Below are positions 45,058 to 55,551 of a DNA stretch of 64,000 nucleotides, piece after piece. The translations under genes were made by a program, and so were the position numbers. The notes beneath the pieces were generated by a model. The model was not told the origin of the DNA, made no database searches, and saw only the letters and a list, made by a program, of their open reading frames with translations. Every line of letters starts with the position of its first letter. Position 1 is the stretch's first letter. The DNA is from Guadua angustifolia (Eukaryota > Streptophyta > Magnoliopsida > Poales > Poaceae), in the NCBI GenBank assembly GCA_036346375.1, contig CM070508.1, forward strand, positions 11,526,852-11,590,851. Direction: 5' to 3'.

Positions 45058-46121
45058 TGTCGGCGTATTTCGCCAGACAGGATCTCTCCCAGGACGGAGA
45101 ATAAGGTTCGGTAGAGTGCATCTTCGCGATCGGACACCCTAATGACTCTCCCTCGAGGGACCCTGGGGATCAACAGATCAAAGAACACACCAATTGTCAG
45201 TGTTTCGTATACCGGCAAGTAAATTTGTAAGTTAAAGGGCCGCGCGCTCCCTCTCCTTGAATGGTTAGACTCGAGAGAGCCCAAGATGTATCTTGGTTTG
45301 GTGACGCCCTACTTCTAGTTAGTGTGGTGGTTACGTATTACTTTGGGTGCGAAGGGCGCATGGTGTTTACAAGCGAGGGCTAAGGCGGGCCTTGAGCACC
45401 TCGTATGAGTGGGTGAGGTCGGAGTGAGCTAGAGTACATTAGTTAAGTAAGAGTTATACGCTCGTAAGTGCTCGTGAGTGCCTCTGGTCTGCTCGTATAA
45501 GCTCGTGTCCCCTTCCCTGAGGGTCATGCCTCCCTTTATATAGGCGGAGGGAGCAGGTTACACGGGAGTTTGGAGAAAAAAGGATGTGGTGTCCTACGTT
45601 AGAGAGTCCTCCTCTTCGATCCTGGTGACTGACAGGTTCCTGTTCATCCCATGCCTGAGTTGGTAGACACAGCGAACGGCATTCCGTCGGGCGGCGCTTT
45701 GCCCTCTGTCGCTGTCGAGATCTTGTGGCAGTTATCTTGTGCTCTAGTGTCGCCTCGGGAGGGAGCGCGTCTCTCCACTGTGCATGACAGGGGGAAGGGA
45801 CTAGCGCTTGACTTTGGCGACCTCTGGCCACCTTGAGAAGGAGCCACACCTTGACATAGCCGTCGTGTCCATGAGGCGGTGACGGCTTGAGGTCGGCCGT
45901 GACGATCTTGATCTGTGGCGAGGTCATTGGGTCGGAGCTCGTTAGGCGCTTGGAGCACGAGGCCAGTCGAACTGCGGGGCGCTCGACTGAGGCAGTCGGA
46001 TCGCCTGGTGGGCTTGATCGGGGTCGAGGTCGCCGTGACCACGAGGCCTTTGGCGAGCGGGCATAAGGCGGCCCATTTGGTGTTAAACTCTTTGGGGTAT
46101 CCCTAGTATGAGTATTCGTCA
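45058..46121 (-). mobile_element. Gypsy LTR A with truncated 5' internal region
   Basis: On the minus strand an LTR of about 927 bp runs from TGACGAATACTCATACTAGG at 46121 to TTTACTTGCCGGTATACGAA...CACTGACA at 45195. Both ends closely resemble the LTRs of the complete element at 49618-61418, and a TATA box (TATATAAA, 45535-45542) lies in the same context. Downstream comes ATTGGTGTGTTC, resembling the complete element's GTTGGCGCGCCA primer site after C-to-T changes, then 137 bp of internal sequence cut off at repeat R. Confidence 0.75.
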
Positions 46122-47058
46122 CCAATGTACCCAGGTTCGGGCCCCCAATGTGCGTAACAGCTCTACGTCCTGCTAGATCTTTGTTGATGTATATTGAGTA
46201 GGTTACAATGCTTTTCCCTCAAGTTCTCTACTCGTTTTTTGCTCTTTCTTTTTCCCTTTCTTTCTTTCTCAGTTCGTTCCCGGATCCTCCTCTTCCATGC
46301 ACCAGAGCTCCCTTATATAGACTAGGCTGGCTCGGGCAGGTGAGAAGGTGACATCATACTGATCTACGATCCATTTATTACACCCATCACTGTAGTCCTG
46401 TCCCCCAAGCCTCATTTAATGTCGCTGTATGGCTTCGCCCGGTCTGTCCGGGATGTGACTTTCCTGCAACGGGTTAGGTGTAAGGCGTTAGAGGGATGGA
46501 CCGTCGTCGTGTCGACAGTAGAACTCTTCGCAATCAATGGCTCTGACACGTGTCAGGGGAAGGAGACTTCGAGGCAAAGCCTCTTTCTCATCCTTTTGGT
46601 CACCCGCGTGGCCTGGTTAGTGGGGCTTGATCGCGCGCTGCTAGCCGAGCCGCCCGTGGGCGAGTGCGGCGAGAGGGCTGATCGTCCGCTTTGCCGCCGG
46701 TCGCCACGTGGCCGGCCTTCGGCGAGAGGGTCGATCGCGGCGCACTGCTCGCTAGGCCGCCACGTGGGCGATCGCTGGCGAGTGAGGCTGCTTTCGCTAA
46801 GCCGTCCGTGGGCCAATCACCCAAATGAGTGGAGCTGATCGCACTTTGCTTTCGCTAGCCCATACGTGGCGGCGCGGCGTGAGAGGGCTTGATCGCCCAC
46901 TGCTCGCCGAGCCGCCCGTGGGCGATCGCCTCTGAGTAGGGTCGATCGTCACTTTGCTTTCGCCCGAGCCGCCCGTGGCGGTTGCGGACAAGTGGGGCTG
47001 ATCGCACTTCTTTCGCCAGCCGCCATGTGGTCTTATTTGTATGCAGCGGAGAGGGTAC
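46122..47058 (-). mobile_element. GC-rich gypsy LTR fragment B with 53-bp tandem repeats
   Basis: On the minus strand this looks like LTR sequence: a TATA box (CTATATAAGG at 46311-46320), a downstream leader, and an end near GTTACGCACA at 46149 followed by TTGGGGGCCCGAACCTGGG. The upstream part (46620-47040) has about eight units of roughly 53 bp, marked by GATCG at 46629, 46680, 46733, 46838, 46891, 46944 and 47000. They carry GAGCCGCCCGTGGGCG and several CACGTGG motifs. It is truncated at the second copy of R. Confidence 0.5.
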
Positions 47059-47391
47059 CCTATGAACAAGAAGGAATTGCAAAATCAAATTTTTTTAACT
47101 ACATAGTCAAATAGCGGTCAAAATAAATAAAAAACCAATGGTTTTACTAATTTTTCATCGATTTTTACCAATTTTCGATCAACTTATATAAAAAATCGAC
47201 ACATTCGGCGGAAATTGGAAAAAAATCATGAAAAATTTGAAAAAAAATACTGGATATTCAAATATAAGTAATGTGAGAACTCAAAACATGACCTCTTATA
47301 CTAAAACTCTGTTTTGTGATGGCATGATAAAAAGTTGTGGCATTTGTAGGACAATCAAGTATATTCAATGAATGATTAGCACTGCTATGAA
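47059..47391 (+). repeat. 330-bp direct repeat R, copy 2
   Basis: This is the second copy of the repeat at 44728. It is followed by ATGAAAATTATTATTACCG, whereas copy 1 is followed by truncated gypsy sequence, so the event joined or duplicated sequence exactly at the CACTGCT end of R. Confidence 0.85.
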
Positions 47392-48413
47392 AATTATTAT
47401 TACCGATACGAGATGTAGCCTTAAAAGTTACTAACAACCATAGAATTATAGTTGTTAGCCATCATTAAAGGCTTAACAGTTAATAGCACTAGCGACCATA
47501 TATAATTTTTTTAACAATAGGATAGTATGCTATCATTAATTATGAAGAAACAACGACTACTTTTTTAGTATTAATAACCACTTTTTGGCCATTGTTTTGC
47601 TTTATATTGTTGAGTATTAATGATCACTTTATAGTATTAAAAACATCGATTCTTTCATCACATCTAGTACCATATTTATATTTAAAAAAATAGCCCAACT
47701 ATTTTATCCCTGTTTATTTCTTAGAAACAAAGGCATAATTTCTATTCCGTAAAACCATCTGGATCAATATCATGAACCAAAAATTATATTATTGCATCTG
47801 AAATGTACAATTAGAATGTATACATATCTATGTACGTGAAAATTTTTATTTTTTCCTTTTCTATTATTTATATTCGGATTTACTAAAAAATGTCTCCCAA
47901 ATTTAGCTTTTCAAAAAAAATCATGCCAGATATCAAAAGGCTATTAATACTAATTTTAGGGAAATTTTGGATAAATTTTTGCAACTTTTGTGAATTTTTA
48001 GAATTTAAATTTAAATTAAACTGGTGTACCGATCGGTTTCAAATCTCGAGCTGAACTGATAGGGTCAAAAATGATTTATGAACGATTTTTCAAACCATGG
48101 AGAGCACTGACTAGTGCATACTGGATTGTGTCCAGTCTCGCCGTTTCTTACTTTCCTCGATGATGGCATGTCAGAACAGTATTTGCTACAGTATCATATG
48201 TACCAAAATCAATGCAATATTTTTAAATGGTACCTGTTGGACGATCTAGACATGATTTTTGATTCAACGGTATACATATAATTGTTCAAGTTGTACTTTC
48301 AATGGGACTGCTACCTGGCTTCGTACGGTGAAAATCTGGAGTAACTATGATAAGACATTGTGACTGTTATCGCTTATTTCGCCAGTATACCTGCGTTTTC
48401 TCTGTCCTTTAGT
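47392..48413. other. AT-rich repeat DNA, no gene
   Basis: No coding frames are present. 47940-48110 resembles 4950-5160 (ATTAATACTAATTTTAGGGA; a GATCGGTTTCAAA-type block), marking the end of the same unclassified repeat family that contains R. Confidence 0.5.
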
Positions 48414-49527
48414 TAGGGGTGGGTAATCGGTTAATTCGGTTTTTTTTAGTTTTTAAATATTTCAGTTTTTGGATTTTCCTATCTGAACCGAAATCGAACT
48501 CATCTAAAAACCTAACCGAATTAACCGAACCAAATCAGTTCGGTTAATTCGGTTTTCGGTTTAACCGAATAGGAATCCGTAAGCCTCTTTCTTCCACTCG
48601 GACCACTCCAGCATGCTCTGCGTCCAATGCCTCTCAGCTCCTGCGCAAGATACCGCCCACCTTCATTAGGCACAAGATCTTCCCATGGCCGATTTGGATC
48701 CATGGAATCAACCATTGCCCTCTGTAGGTTTTCAGTGGCTTGGTGTCTCTAGGTGGGAGGGAAGTGACCCTGGATCTCCCTCATGGCTACCAGATCTTTA
48801 TGTCAGTGGCTTGGTGCTTGCAGATGGGAGGGAAGCGGCCCTGGATCTAAGCAACAATCACTAGCGTGAGGACAAATCAGTGAACACCAAGCGAAATTTA
48901 GGAGAAATTATGTAGATCTGAGCAAAAAATCAGGGGGAAACAAATAATTTTGGAGATCTCAATTCAAAACAATCAGGCGGTGGCATAGATTGGGCTCTGG
49001 CGTTGACTTGACAGACTCCAACAGACCGGCGCTGGCACAGGAGAAGTACCTCCGGTGTGTGCGAAATGGAGGGCAGCAGCTGCGGCTTTTAGTGCACATA
49101 TTGGCTCCAAATGCGGCTGTAATTGTTCGCCTCCATGCCAGGCTCAGCATCCACAGCCACATCCACCTCTGGTGACCAAGGATCATGAAGGAAGTGACGC
49201 CGTTGTACCGCCAACGCGCGTGGGGAGGGTAGGGGTTGAAGGGAGCTAGGAGGGAAGGAGGAGATTGGGGATGAGTTTATGACAGGGATGAGATGACCCT
49301 GTGAGTTGTGACGGGGATGACCATGGGAATCACAGGACGGGAGGGGCAACTAGGTGATATCGGTTTTCGGTCTATTCAGTGTACACAAGTTAAAAACTAA
49401 ACTGAATTTGGAAACCGAATAGCACCAAAGTAAAAACCGAATAAAAAATTGAAAAAACTAAAATATTTGGTTAAATCAGTTTAGTTTGATTCGTTTTTTA
49501 GTTAAGGTTTAAAAATGCCCACCCCTA
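48414..49527. mobile_element. Non-autonomous hAT-like element (1.1 kb)
   Basis: The ends TAGGGGTGGGTAATCGG and (reverse complement) TAGGGGTGGGCATTTTTAAA share a 10-bp inverted repeat, with subterminal (A)ACCGAATTAACCGAA motifs on both sides. The flanking octamers CCTTTAGT (48406-48413) and CCTTCAAT (49528-49535) match at 6 of 8. The interior (48590-49350) is of mixed composition without a transposase and may hold captured DNA. It is related in type to the MITE at 37091. Confidence 0.7.
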
Positions 49528-49617
49528 CCTTCAATCAACTCATTTTAGCATATGTAGCATTTGGGCCGATGGAGATTGATTTGTCTTTTTCATATTCCAA
49601 ATTTATCCTTTTCATAT

Positions 49618-50630
49618 TGACGAATACCCATACCAGGGGTACCCCACAGCAAAGTATACATCTACTTCAAGATTGCATTTCTCCGAGTTATCTAGCCTCG
49701 GAGTCCAGGCTAAAGGTGAAACCGATATGGCCCTCGTCCCTTACTGAAAGGGGGTTATCGCCGAATCTCGGGTCGGACGCATCCACCGGCCCCGACCGAC
49801 CAGGGCAGCGCCTCCATGACACCTACTCCGACCCGACCCGCGATCGTACTACCACGAGCTCGACCAGACCCGACCAGAGTCCCGCAAGCCTCGGCCCGCG
49901 ATCTCTGCCCGTCGGCAATATCGCCCGGCGGGACCACTGTTGCACCTGGACGTACAGTAACTTGGGGCGGACGGTCCCTTCCCAAAACAACGAGGGCGGC
50001 CTCGGCTAAAGCACCCATCTTTTCAAGATGTCGACATCGACAGTAGCGCCAGAGCGATGTCGCCCTTCAAAAGGGCGCGCCGCGTTGTGTCTACCGCCTC
50101 GTATGGGGCCTGTTTGAGAACTGTCGATATTATGACCAAGACCAGTCGCCAGACGAAGAAACTGCCGTCATCATGACCGAAGACTAGGACGCCCGGACGG
50201 GGCATTCCCCTATCTCTTTTTCAAATCCTCGTGTAACCTGCCCCCTCGGCCTATATAAAGGGAGGCAGGGCCCTTGGAGGAGGGGGATAGATTTTCTTTC
50301 CTTCATACGCACCCACGCGAGCTCGCTCACCGGCACCACCCCTTAGATCCCTCAGGGTTCTCCGACCCGGGTCGGTGCCAGGCTTGGGAAAGCCCTCCCG
50401 ACTTCTTCTCCCCAAGCGAGTGCTGAGGGCTTGTCCTTAGCCTCCATTTGTAACCTTCGTTTGCTCCCCGAGCTCAAGGCAATTCAAACCGCCACCACAA
50501 ACTGGAAGTAGGGATATTCAGCCCGAACCAGTATAAATTTGAGGCTTCTTTGGTCTAACCATTCGAGGAGAGGGAGCGCGTGATCCCCCATACTTACGAA
50601 TTTACTTGCCGGTTATACGAAGCACCGATA
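49618..50630 (+). repeat. 5' LTR of the Tat element
   Basis: The LTR starts TGACGAATAC and ends GCACCGATA; the final CA is mutated to TA while the 3' LTR keeps CCGACA. Compared with the 3' LTR, the part before about 50215 differs at many positions with small indels, whereas the last 400 bp show only about ten differences. Confidence 0.93.
50252..50259 (+). promoter_or_regulatory. TATA box of the 5' LTR
   Basis: TATATAAA lies in CGGCCTATATAAAGGGAGG, with the counterpart at 61041-61048 in the 3' LTR and a similar context in LTR A (minus strand, 45535-45542). Transcription should begin about 30 bp downstream, near 50285. Confidence 0.75.
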
Positions 50631-50652
50631 GTTGGCGCGCCAGGTAGGGGAG
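50631..50652 (+). other. Primer-binding-site region of the Tat element
   Basis: GTTGGCGCGCCAGGTAGGGG follows the 5' LTR directly, the place where a tRNA primes minus-strand synthesis. The sequence is self-complementary at GGCGCGCC. The tRNA identity was not determined. Confidence 0.6.
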
Positions 50653-50698
50653 CTTGCGCGTCATCTTCGCGATCTCTGGATTCCCATTTTCCTCCTCG

Positions 50699-52600
50699 AT
50701 GGCTTTCTTCAGCGATGGCGCGCTCTGCGTCAAGGGCTGGATCGCCGGCTCCTCGACTTCATCACGTCCGGTGGGAGAGTTCGTGCTCATCCCGCCACTT
50801 TCGGTAGCGGCGCTGCCTCTCGAGCTGGACTCGTCGTCCACACTCTCGGTGACCTTGGCAGGGACCTGCTGCGGGCCCCAAGGTGGGAGTCCGTCTACCG
50901 CCACGCTACCTCTAGTAGCGGTCCTGCGAGCCTGCGCGCATGACGGCATCACCCCCCGCAGGCTCGCACCTCGTGGCTACGGTCGGCCATCTGCCGACCT
51001 CCGTCTACGATCTGCTGGAGAGCCCCTCCAGCCTCGATTCCGGCTCAGACGCAGAGCACACCTCCAGCGTGTTGTACCCTCGCGAGTGCAACATGGTGGG
51101 GCCGGACGCCCCGGCCACCACCTCCGTCAGCCCGGGAACCGCCGCCCGGCGTGCCGAGGCGCGGAGGCGAAAAATCCGGCCTTGGCGCACGAGGCTCTCA
51201 AGCCCGCCGTCGGAGCTCCAGTGCAACGCGAAAGCATTGGAGGCTCAAGAGGGTGAGCTTGTCAAACTCGAGACCGATCTGGAGCAAAGGCAAACTGGGC
51301 TTCGCCGATGCACACCGCCCAGACGCTGGCGCAAGCGGCCGGCAACAAAGAATGCCGCGGGGTCGCGACGACCTACAGTACTTCCCTTTGCGCCCGGCCG
51401 AATGTCGCCGCCGCGGCAATGTTGCCAGCGGCATCCCGAGCGAGAGGATCTGCGAGCTAAGGCCACCTACGAGAACCTTGGTGGTAGAGCGTCTTCTAAT
51501 CCGGCATGATGTACCTTCCGTTTCTTCCGCTCGGGGCTTCTTCGATCACCCAGTAGTGTTGCCGCCCAGAACCGCGGGCAAGCGCCAATGGCGCCGCCCG
51601 AGCGGCCCGAGCCTCGCACCGGCAAAGCGAATACCGGTAACCGCAACGTTCGCGGCACCATGGGGACCGGAAGAAACGGACGACGAGGCGGTCGATCTGA
51701 GCAGCGGACGATCGGCCGCCGCCACGCGGCTCGAAACCCCGATGGTGCGGGGCCGCGGGCGTTTGGCCGGGAAATCCGCCGCGCGAACTTCCCCGCCAGA
51801 TTCCGGGCCCCCACCAACATAACCAAGTACACTGGGGCCTCGAACCCCGATGTCTGGTTAGAAGACTTTCGGCTCGCATGCAGGGCGGGAGGCGCCACGG
51901 ACGATCTCTTCGTCATCCAGTACCTCCCCATTTACCTCGGATTCCGCAGAGCATGGCTCGAGTATTTGCCGCGAACACCATCGGGAGCTGGGCGACCTAA
52001 AGCGTCTTCGTCGGTAACTTCGGGCACTTGGCGCCCAGAAACTCTGGGATCTCAAGAGTCGCAAAGCAGCGGGGGAATCTCTCGGGATTATATCGGCGTT
52101 TCTCCCAACAATGCAACGAGCTCCCCACATCACCGAGCGCCGATGTTGTCGAGGCGTTCATCTGGTACCTCGTCGAAAGCCTGGGTGGGTGCGGTCAAGG
52201 CCAGGACCACCAAGGAGCTCCTCGACATTGCCACCAACCACGCCTCCCGGTGAGGAGGTTGAAACTATCTTTGATAAGGGAAGGCCAAGCGAGAGGTCAG
52301 TCCACGCCGGTGCTACCTCGACCGCCGACAAGAAGAAAGCGGAAGGGAGGCGAGGTCGCGAGGGCCTCGTGGTCGCGACAGCCGACCGCTCGCTAAGCGG
52401 CGGCGGCGTCGGGATCCGACCACCGAAAAATTGATGGATGCCCATGTCCGCATCATGGGTACCCGTCAAACACAAATCTGAGGCTCGCGAAACCACAAGC
52501 GTTTCATCTCCGGAACCTCCGACTTTGGGTAAAGGAAGAAAGCGCGACTCGGCACGAATCTGCCGAGCCCAAGGAGGCGGTCGAAGAATTCCTTAAACGA
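50699..52600 (+). pseudogene. gag gene of the Tat element, broken
   Basis: The capsid/nucleocapsid polyprotein opens at ATG 50699 (MAFFSDGALCVKGWIAGSS) or at a downstream ATG 50940 in another frame (MTASPPAGSHLVATVGHL). Recognisable pieces are a coiled-coil-like Glu/Leu/Gln stretch (EAQEGELVKLETDLEQRQ, about 51236-51300) and the retrotransposon gag capsid region (KYTGASNPDVWLEDFRLAC, LFVIQYLPIYLG, AWLEYLPR at about 51825-51975). After that comes RTTKELLDIATNHASR (to 52253) and a basic Lys/Arg/Gly-rich tail. The segments lie in different frames (changes near 50940, 51300, 51490, 51970, 52190, 52440), so no intact Gag can be made. It is followed by protease with no large gap. Confidence 0.75.
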
Positions 52601-52610
52601 TGGCTGCCTC

Positions 52611-53458
52611 ATGATCTTTGGCGGACCGACGAGCTACGCCGACAAACGTCAGCAGAAGCTTGCCTTCCGCAAAGTTCACACGGCGGCTCCCGCCGTGTCC
52701 AAGTATCTTCGGTGGTCGGAGTCACCGATCACCTTCGATCGGACTGATCACCCCTACCACGTCCCGCACTCGGGGAGATACCCTTTGGTCGTGGCTCCCA
52801 TTGTGGGGACGAAGCGCCTCTCCAAGGTGCTCATGGATGGCGGCAGCAGTCTTAACATCCTGTATGTTGAGACCTTCGATGCCCTGGGAATCCCTCGCTC
52901 AAGTCTTCGACCGAGCAAGGCGCCCTTCCACAGCATCGTTCCCGGTCTACAAGCCCATCCACTAGGGCAGATCGATATGCCCGTAACCTTCGGGGACCAG
53001 GCCAACTTCCGCACCGAGACCCTCACCTTCGAGGTCGTGGGGTTTCCTGGCTCCTATCACGCCATAATGGGGAGGCCGTGTTACGCCAAGTTCATGGCGA
53101 TCCCCAACTACACTTACCTCGAGCTGAAGATGCCGGGGCCGCGGGGAGTCATCACCGTGGCCGCATCCTTTCAGCTCGCTTACAACTACGAGAAAACCAG
53201 TTGTGAGTTGGCGTCGGCGATCATTGCGTCTGCCGAACTCGAGAATCTCCGGAAGGAGACCTCGGAATCCGCCCCCAACTCCAGTAAGTCGGGGTCCGGA
53301 TCCTTCAAGTCCGCCGAGGATACGAAGGAGGACATGGTCGATCCCGAAGATCCGACCAAGACTGTCCGCATCGGGGCCCGCTCCCCGCCAAATAGGAAGA
53401 CGCGCTCGTCGACTTCCTTCGCGCCAATCGGGACGCCTTTGCATGGAAACCCTCTGAC
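52611..53458 (+). CDS. Aspartic protease region of pol (Tat element)
   Basis: The open frame 52611-53498 begins MIFGGPTSYADKRQQKLAFR. The retropepsin active site is LMDGGSSLNIL (Asp encoded at 52836, residue 76), preceded by the hydrophobic strand PLVVAPIVG. The fold continues with QIDMPVTFGD, FEVVGFPGSYHAIMGRPCY and the block AIPNYTYLELKMPGP. It processes the polyprotein. The Ser/Lys/Glu-rich linker after residue 205 is less conserved, and a frameshift near 53395 separates the frame from the reverse transcriptase. The protease core itself looks intact. Confidence 0.85.
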
Positions 53459-54768
53459 ATGCCAGGCATCCCGCGGGAAGTCGCCGAGCACGCCTTGAAT
53501 ATTCGGCCTGGCTCAAGGCCGGTCGTTCAATGCTTGCGCCGCTTCGACGAAGAAAGGCGCAAGATCATCGGCAAGCAGATCGCCAAGCTTTTGGCTGTAG
53601 GGTTCATAAAAGAGGTCCGCCACCCCGAGTGGCTGGCCAACCCTGTGCTTGTAAAAAAGAAGTCGGGGCAATGGAGAATGTGCGTTGATTACACGAGCCT
53701 CAACAAGGCATGTCCCAAGGACACTTTCCCATTGCCCCACATCGACCAAGTTGTCAATTCCACCGCAGGGTGCGAATCCCTGTCTTTCCTGGACGCCTAC
53801 TCAGGCTACCACCAGATAGCGATGAAGGAGTCCGATCAACTCACGACCTCATTCATCACTCCGTTCGGCTCGTTCTGTTACGTAACGATGCCGTTCGGTC
53901 TGAAAAACGCGGGTGCTACATACCAACGATGTATGCAAACGTGTTTTGACGACCAGATCGGGCGTAACATCGAGGCGTACGTTGACGATATTATCGTCAA
54001 GACTAAGAAGGTTGACAACCTTGTCGCCGACTTAGAGGAGACTTTTGCGAACCTCCGAAGGTTTCGCATCAGGCTCAATCCCGAGAAGTGCGTTTTCGGG
54101 GTCCCCAAGGGAAAACTGCTCGGCTTCATCGTCTCCGAGCGCGGCATCGAGGCTAATCGGGAGAAGATCGCTGCGATTATGAAGATGGGTCCGATCAGCA
54201 ACCTGAAGGGGGTCCAGAAGCTGACGGGATGCCTAGCGGCCTTGAGCCGTTTCGTCTCCCGCCTCGGTGAGCGCGGAATGCCGCTTTATAAGCTGCTCAA
54301 GAAGTCCGACCACTTCATCTGGACGCAGGAAGCGCAGGAAGCCCTCAATCGATTGAAGGCGTTCTTAACCACGCCCCCGGTGTTGGTCGCCCCAACGCCA
54401 GAAGAGTCGCTCCTCCTCTACATCGCCGCCACGACCCAGGTCGTTAGCGCGGCGCTCGTTGTGGAGCGAACTGAAGAAGGCCGCGTACTCAAGGTGCAGC
54501 GGCCAGTGTACTTCATCAGCGAAGTACTCTCCGAGTCCAAGGCCCGGTACCCTCAGGTGCAGAAGCTGCTCTACGCGGTGCTCATCGCCAAGAGGAAGCT
54601 AGTCCACTACTTCGACCGGCATCCGATCTCCGTGGTAACTTCCATGCCGCTCGGCGAGATCATTCGCAGCCGCGACGCCTCCGGAAGAATAGCCAAATGG
54701 GCTCTCGAGCTCAACGGCCACGACATATCGTATGTCCCCGGACTGACCATCAAGTCGCGAGCCTGGCG
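53459..54768 (+). CDS. Reverse transcriptase and RNase H of pol (Tat element)
   Basis: This is the best preserved frame of the element. After MPGIPREVAEHALNIRPG come the reverse transcriptase blocks: GFIKEVRHPEWLANPVLVKK, the palm Asp in LSFLDAYSGYHQI, FCYVTMPFGLKNAGATYQR, and the catalytic AYVDDIIVK (YVDD codons 53978-53989). The thumb and connection follow (LRRFRIRLNPEKCVFGV, GRFLG-like KLLGFIVSERGIEAN). The gypsy RNase H follows (LLLYIAATTQVVSAALV, RPVYFISEVLSESKARYPQ, KLVHYFDRHPISVVTS, SGRIAKWALELNGHDI). It copies genomic RNA into DNA in virus-like particles. A frameshift near 54770 separates it from the second RNase H. No stop interrupts the domains. Confidence 0.92.
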
Positions 54769-55551
54769 ACCGCCGCAGAGTGGACCGAAGCCCAGGCGCC
54801 ACCCGCGCCTGAAGACCCCGAGTATTGGACGATGTACTTCGATGGGTCCTACACCAAAAACAGAGCAGGCGCTGGAATCGTCCTCATCTCTCCACTCGGA
54901 AACAAGCTTCAGTACGCGATTCGGTTGCACTTCGACGCCACCAACAATGTCGCCGAATACGAAGCACTCGTCAACGGTCTCCGGATTGCTACCAACCTCG
55001 GCACGCGTCGTCTCAACGTACACGGCGACTCCAAGCTTGTTGTCGACCAAGTCATGAAGGCTTTCGAGCCTTGTGACGATCGTATGGCGGCATACTGCCG
55101 AGAGGTACGTAAATTGGAGGAAAGGTTCAAGGGTTTCGAACTTCACCATAGCTACCGCCGTTACAATGGGGAAGCCGACTACCTGGCCAATCTGGCTTCC
55201 AGCCGGGGACCAGTCCCATCAGGGATCTTTGTCTCCGATCTCTACAAGCCCACCATTCGGCTGGATTCTCCCTCCGAACATCCGGCCGACCCTCAGCATG
55301 TGCCCACTCCGACTGCCGAGCGTTCGAAGTCGGAGCCTTCTGAATCGAGCCACGGCGTCCTGCTCGCCGACTCCGACTGGAGGAAACCTTTCATCAACCG
55401 ACTAACCGACGGATCGCTCCCCGCCGATCCCACCGAGGCCCGGCGCCTCGCTCGGTGGGCGAAATCCTTTGTACTGGTCGGAGAAGACCTCTACAAGAGA
55501 AGCCCCTCCGGGGTCCTCCAGAAGTGCATCCTGGCGAACCAAGGGAAGTAG
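54769..55551 (+). CDS. Second (archaeal-type) RNase H domain of pol (Tat element)
   Basis: The frame open to TAG 55549-55551 contains WTMYFDGSYTKNRAGAGIV (first Asp), NNVAEYEALVNGL (Glu), VHGDSKLVVDQV (Asp) and YNGEADYLANLAS (last Asp), the DEDD set of an RNase H distinct from the gypsy one upstream. A second RNase H after the first is the hallmark of the Tat lineage. The C-terminal part leads towards the integrase (LARWAKSFVLVGEDLYKRS). In the usual gypsy arrangement the frame would run on into integrase, so the TAG is probably a nonsense mutation; its context (AAG TAG CTG) fits a former CAG or GAG. Confidence 0.88.
   Translation, partial: TAAEWTEAQAPPAPEDPEYWTMYFDGSYTKNRAGAGIVLISPLGNKLQYAIRLHFDATNNVAEYEALVNGLRIATNLGTRRLNVHGDSKLVVDQVMKAFEPCDDRMAAYCREVRKLEERFKGFELHHSYRRYNGEADYLANLASSRGPVPSGIFVSDLYKPTIRLDSPSEHPADPQHVPTPTAERSKSEPSESSHGVLLADSDWRKPFINRLTDGSLPADPTEARRLARWAKSFVLVGEDLYKRSPSGVLQKCILANQGK

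Noticed and set aside
44728..47391. The direct repeats R as LTRs of a small retroelement
   Set aside because: No TG/CA ends, no target duplication and no primer site next to copy 1; the enclosed sequence is LTR material in the opposite orientation.
51467..51931. Minus-strand frames within gag
   Set aside because: They are shadows of GC-rich gag sequence; the plus-strand capsid motifs identify the true strand.
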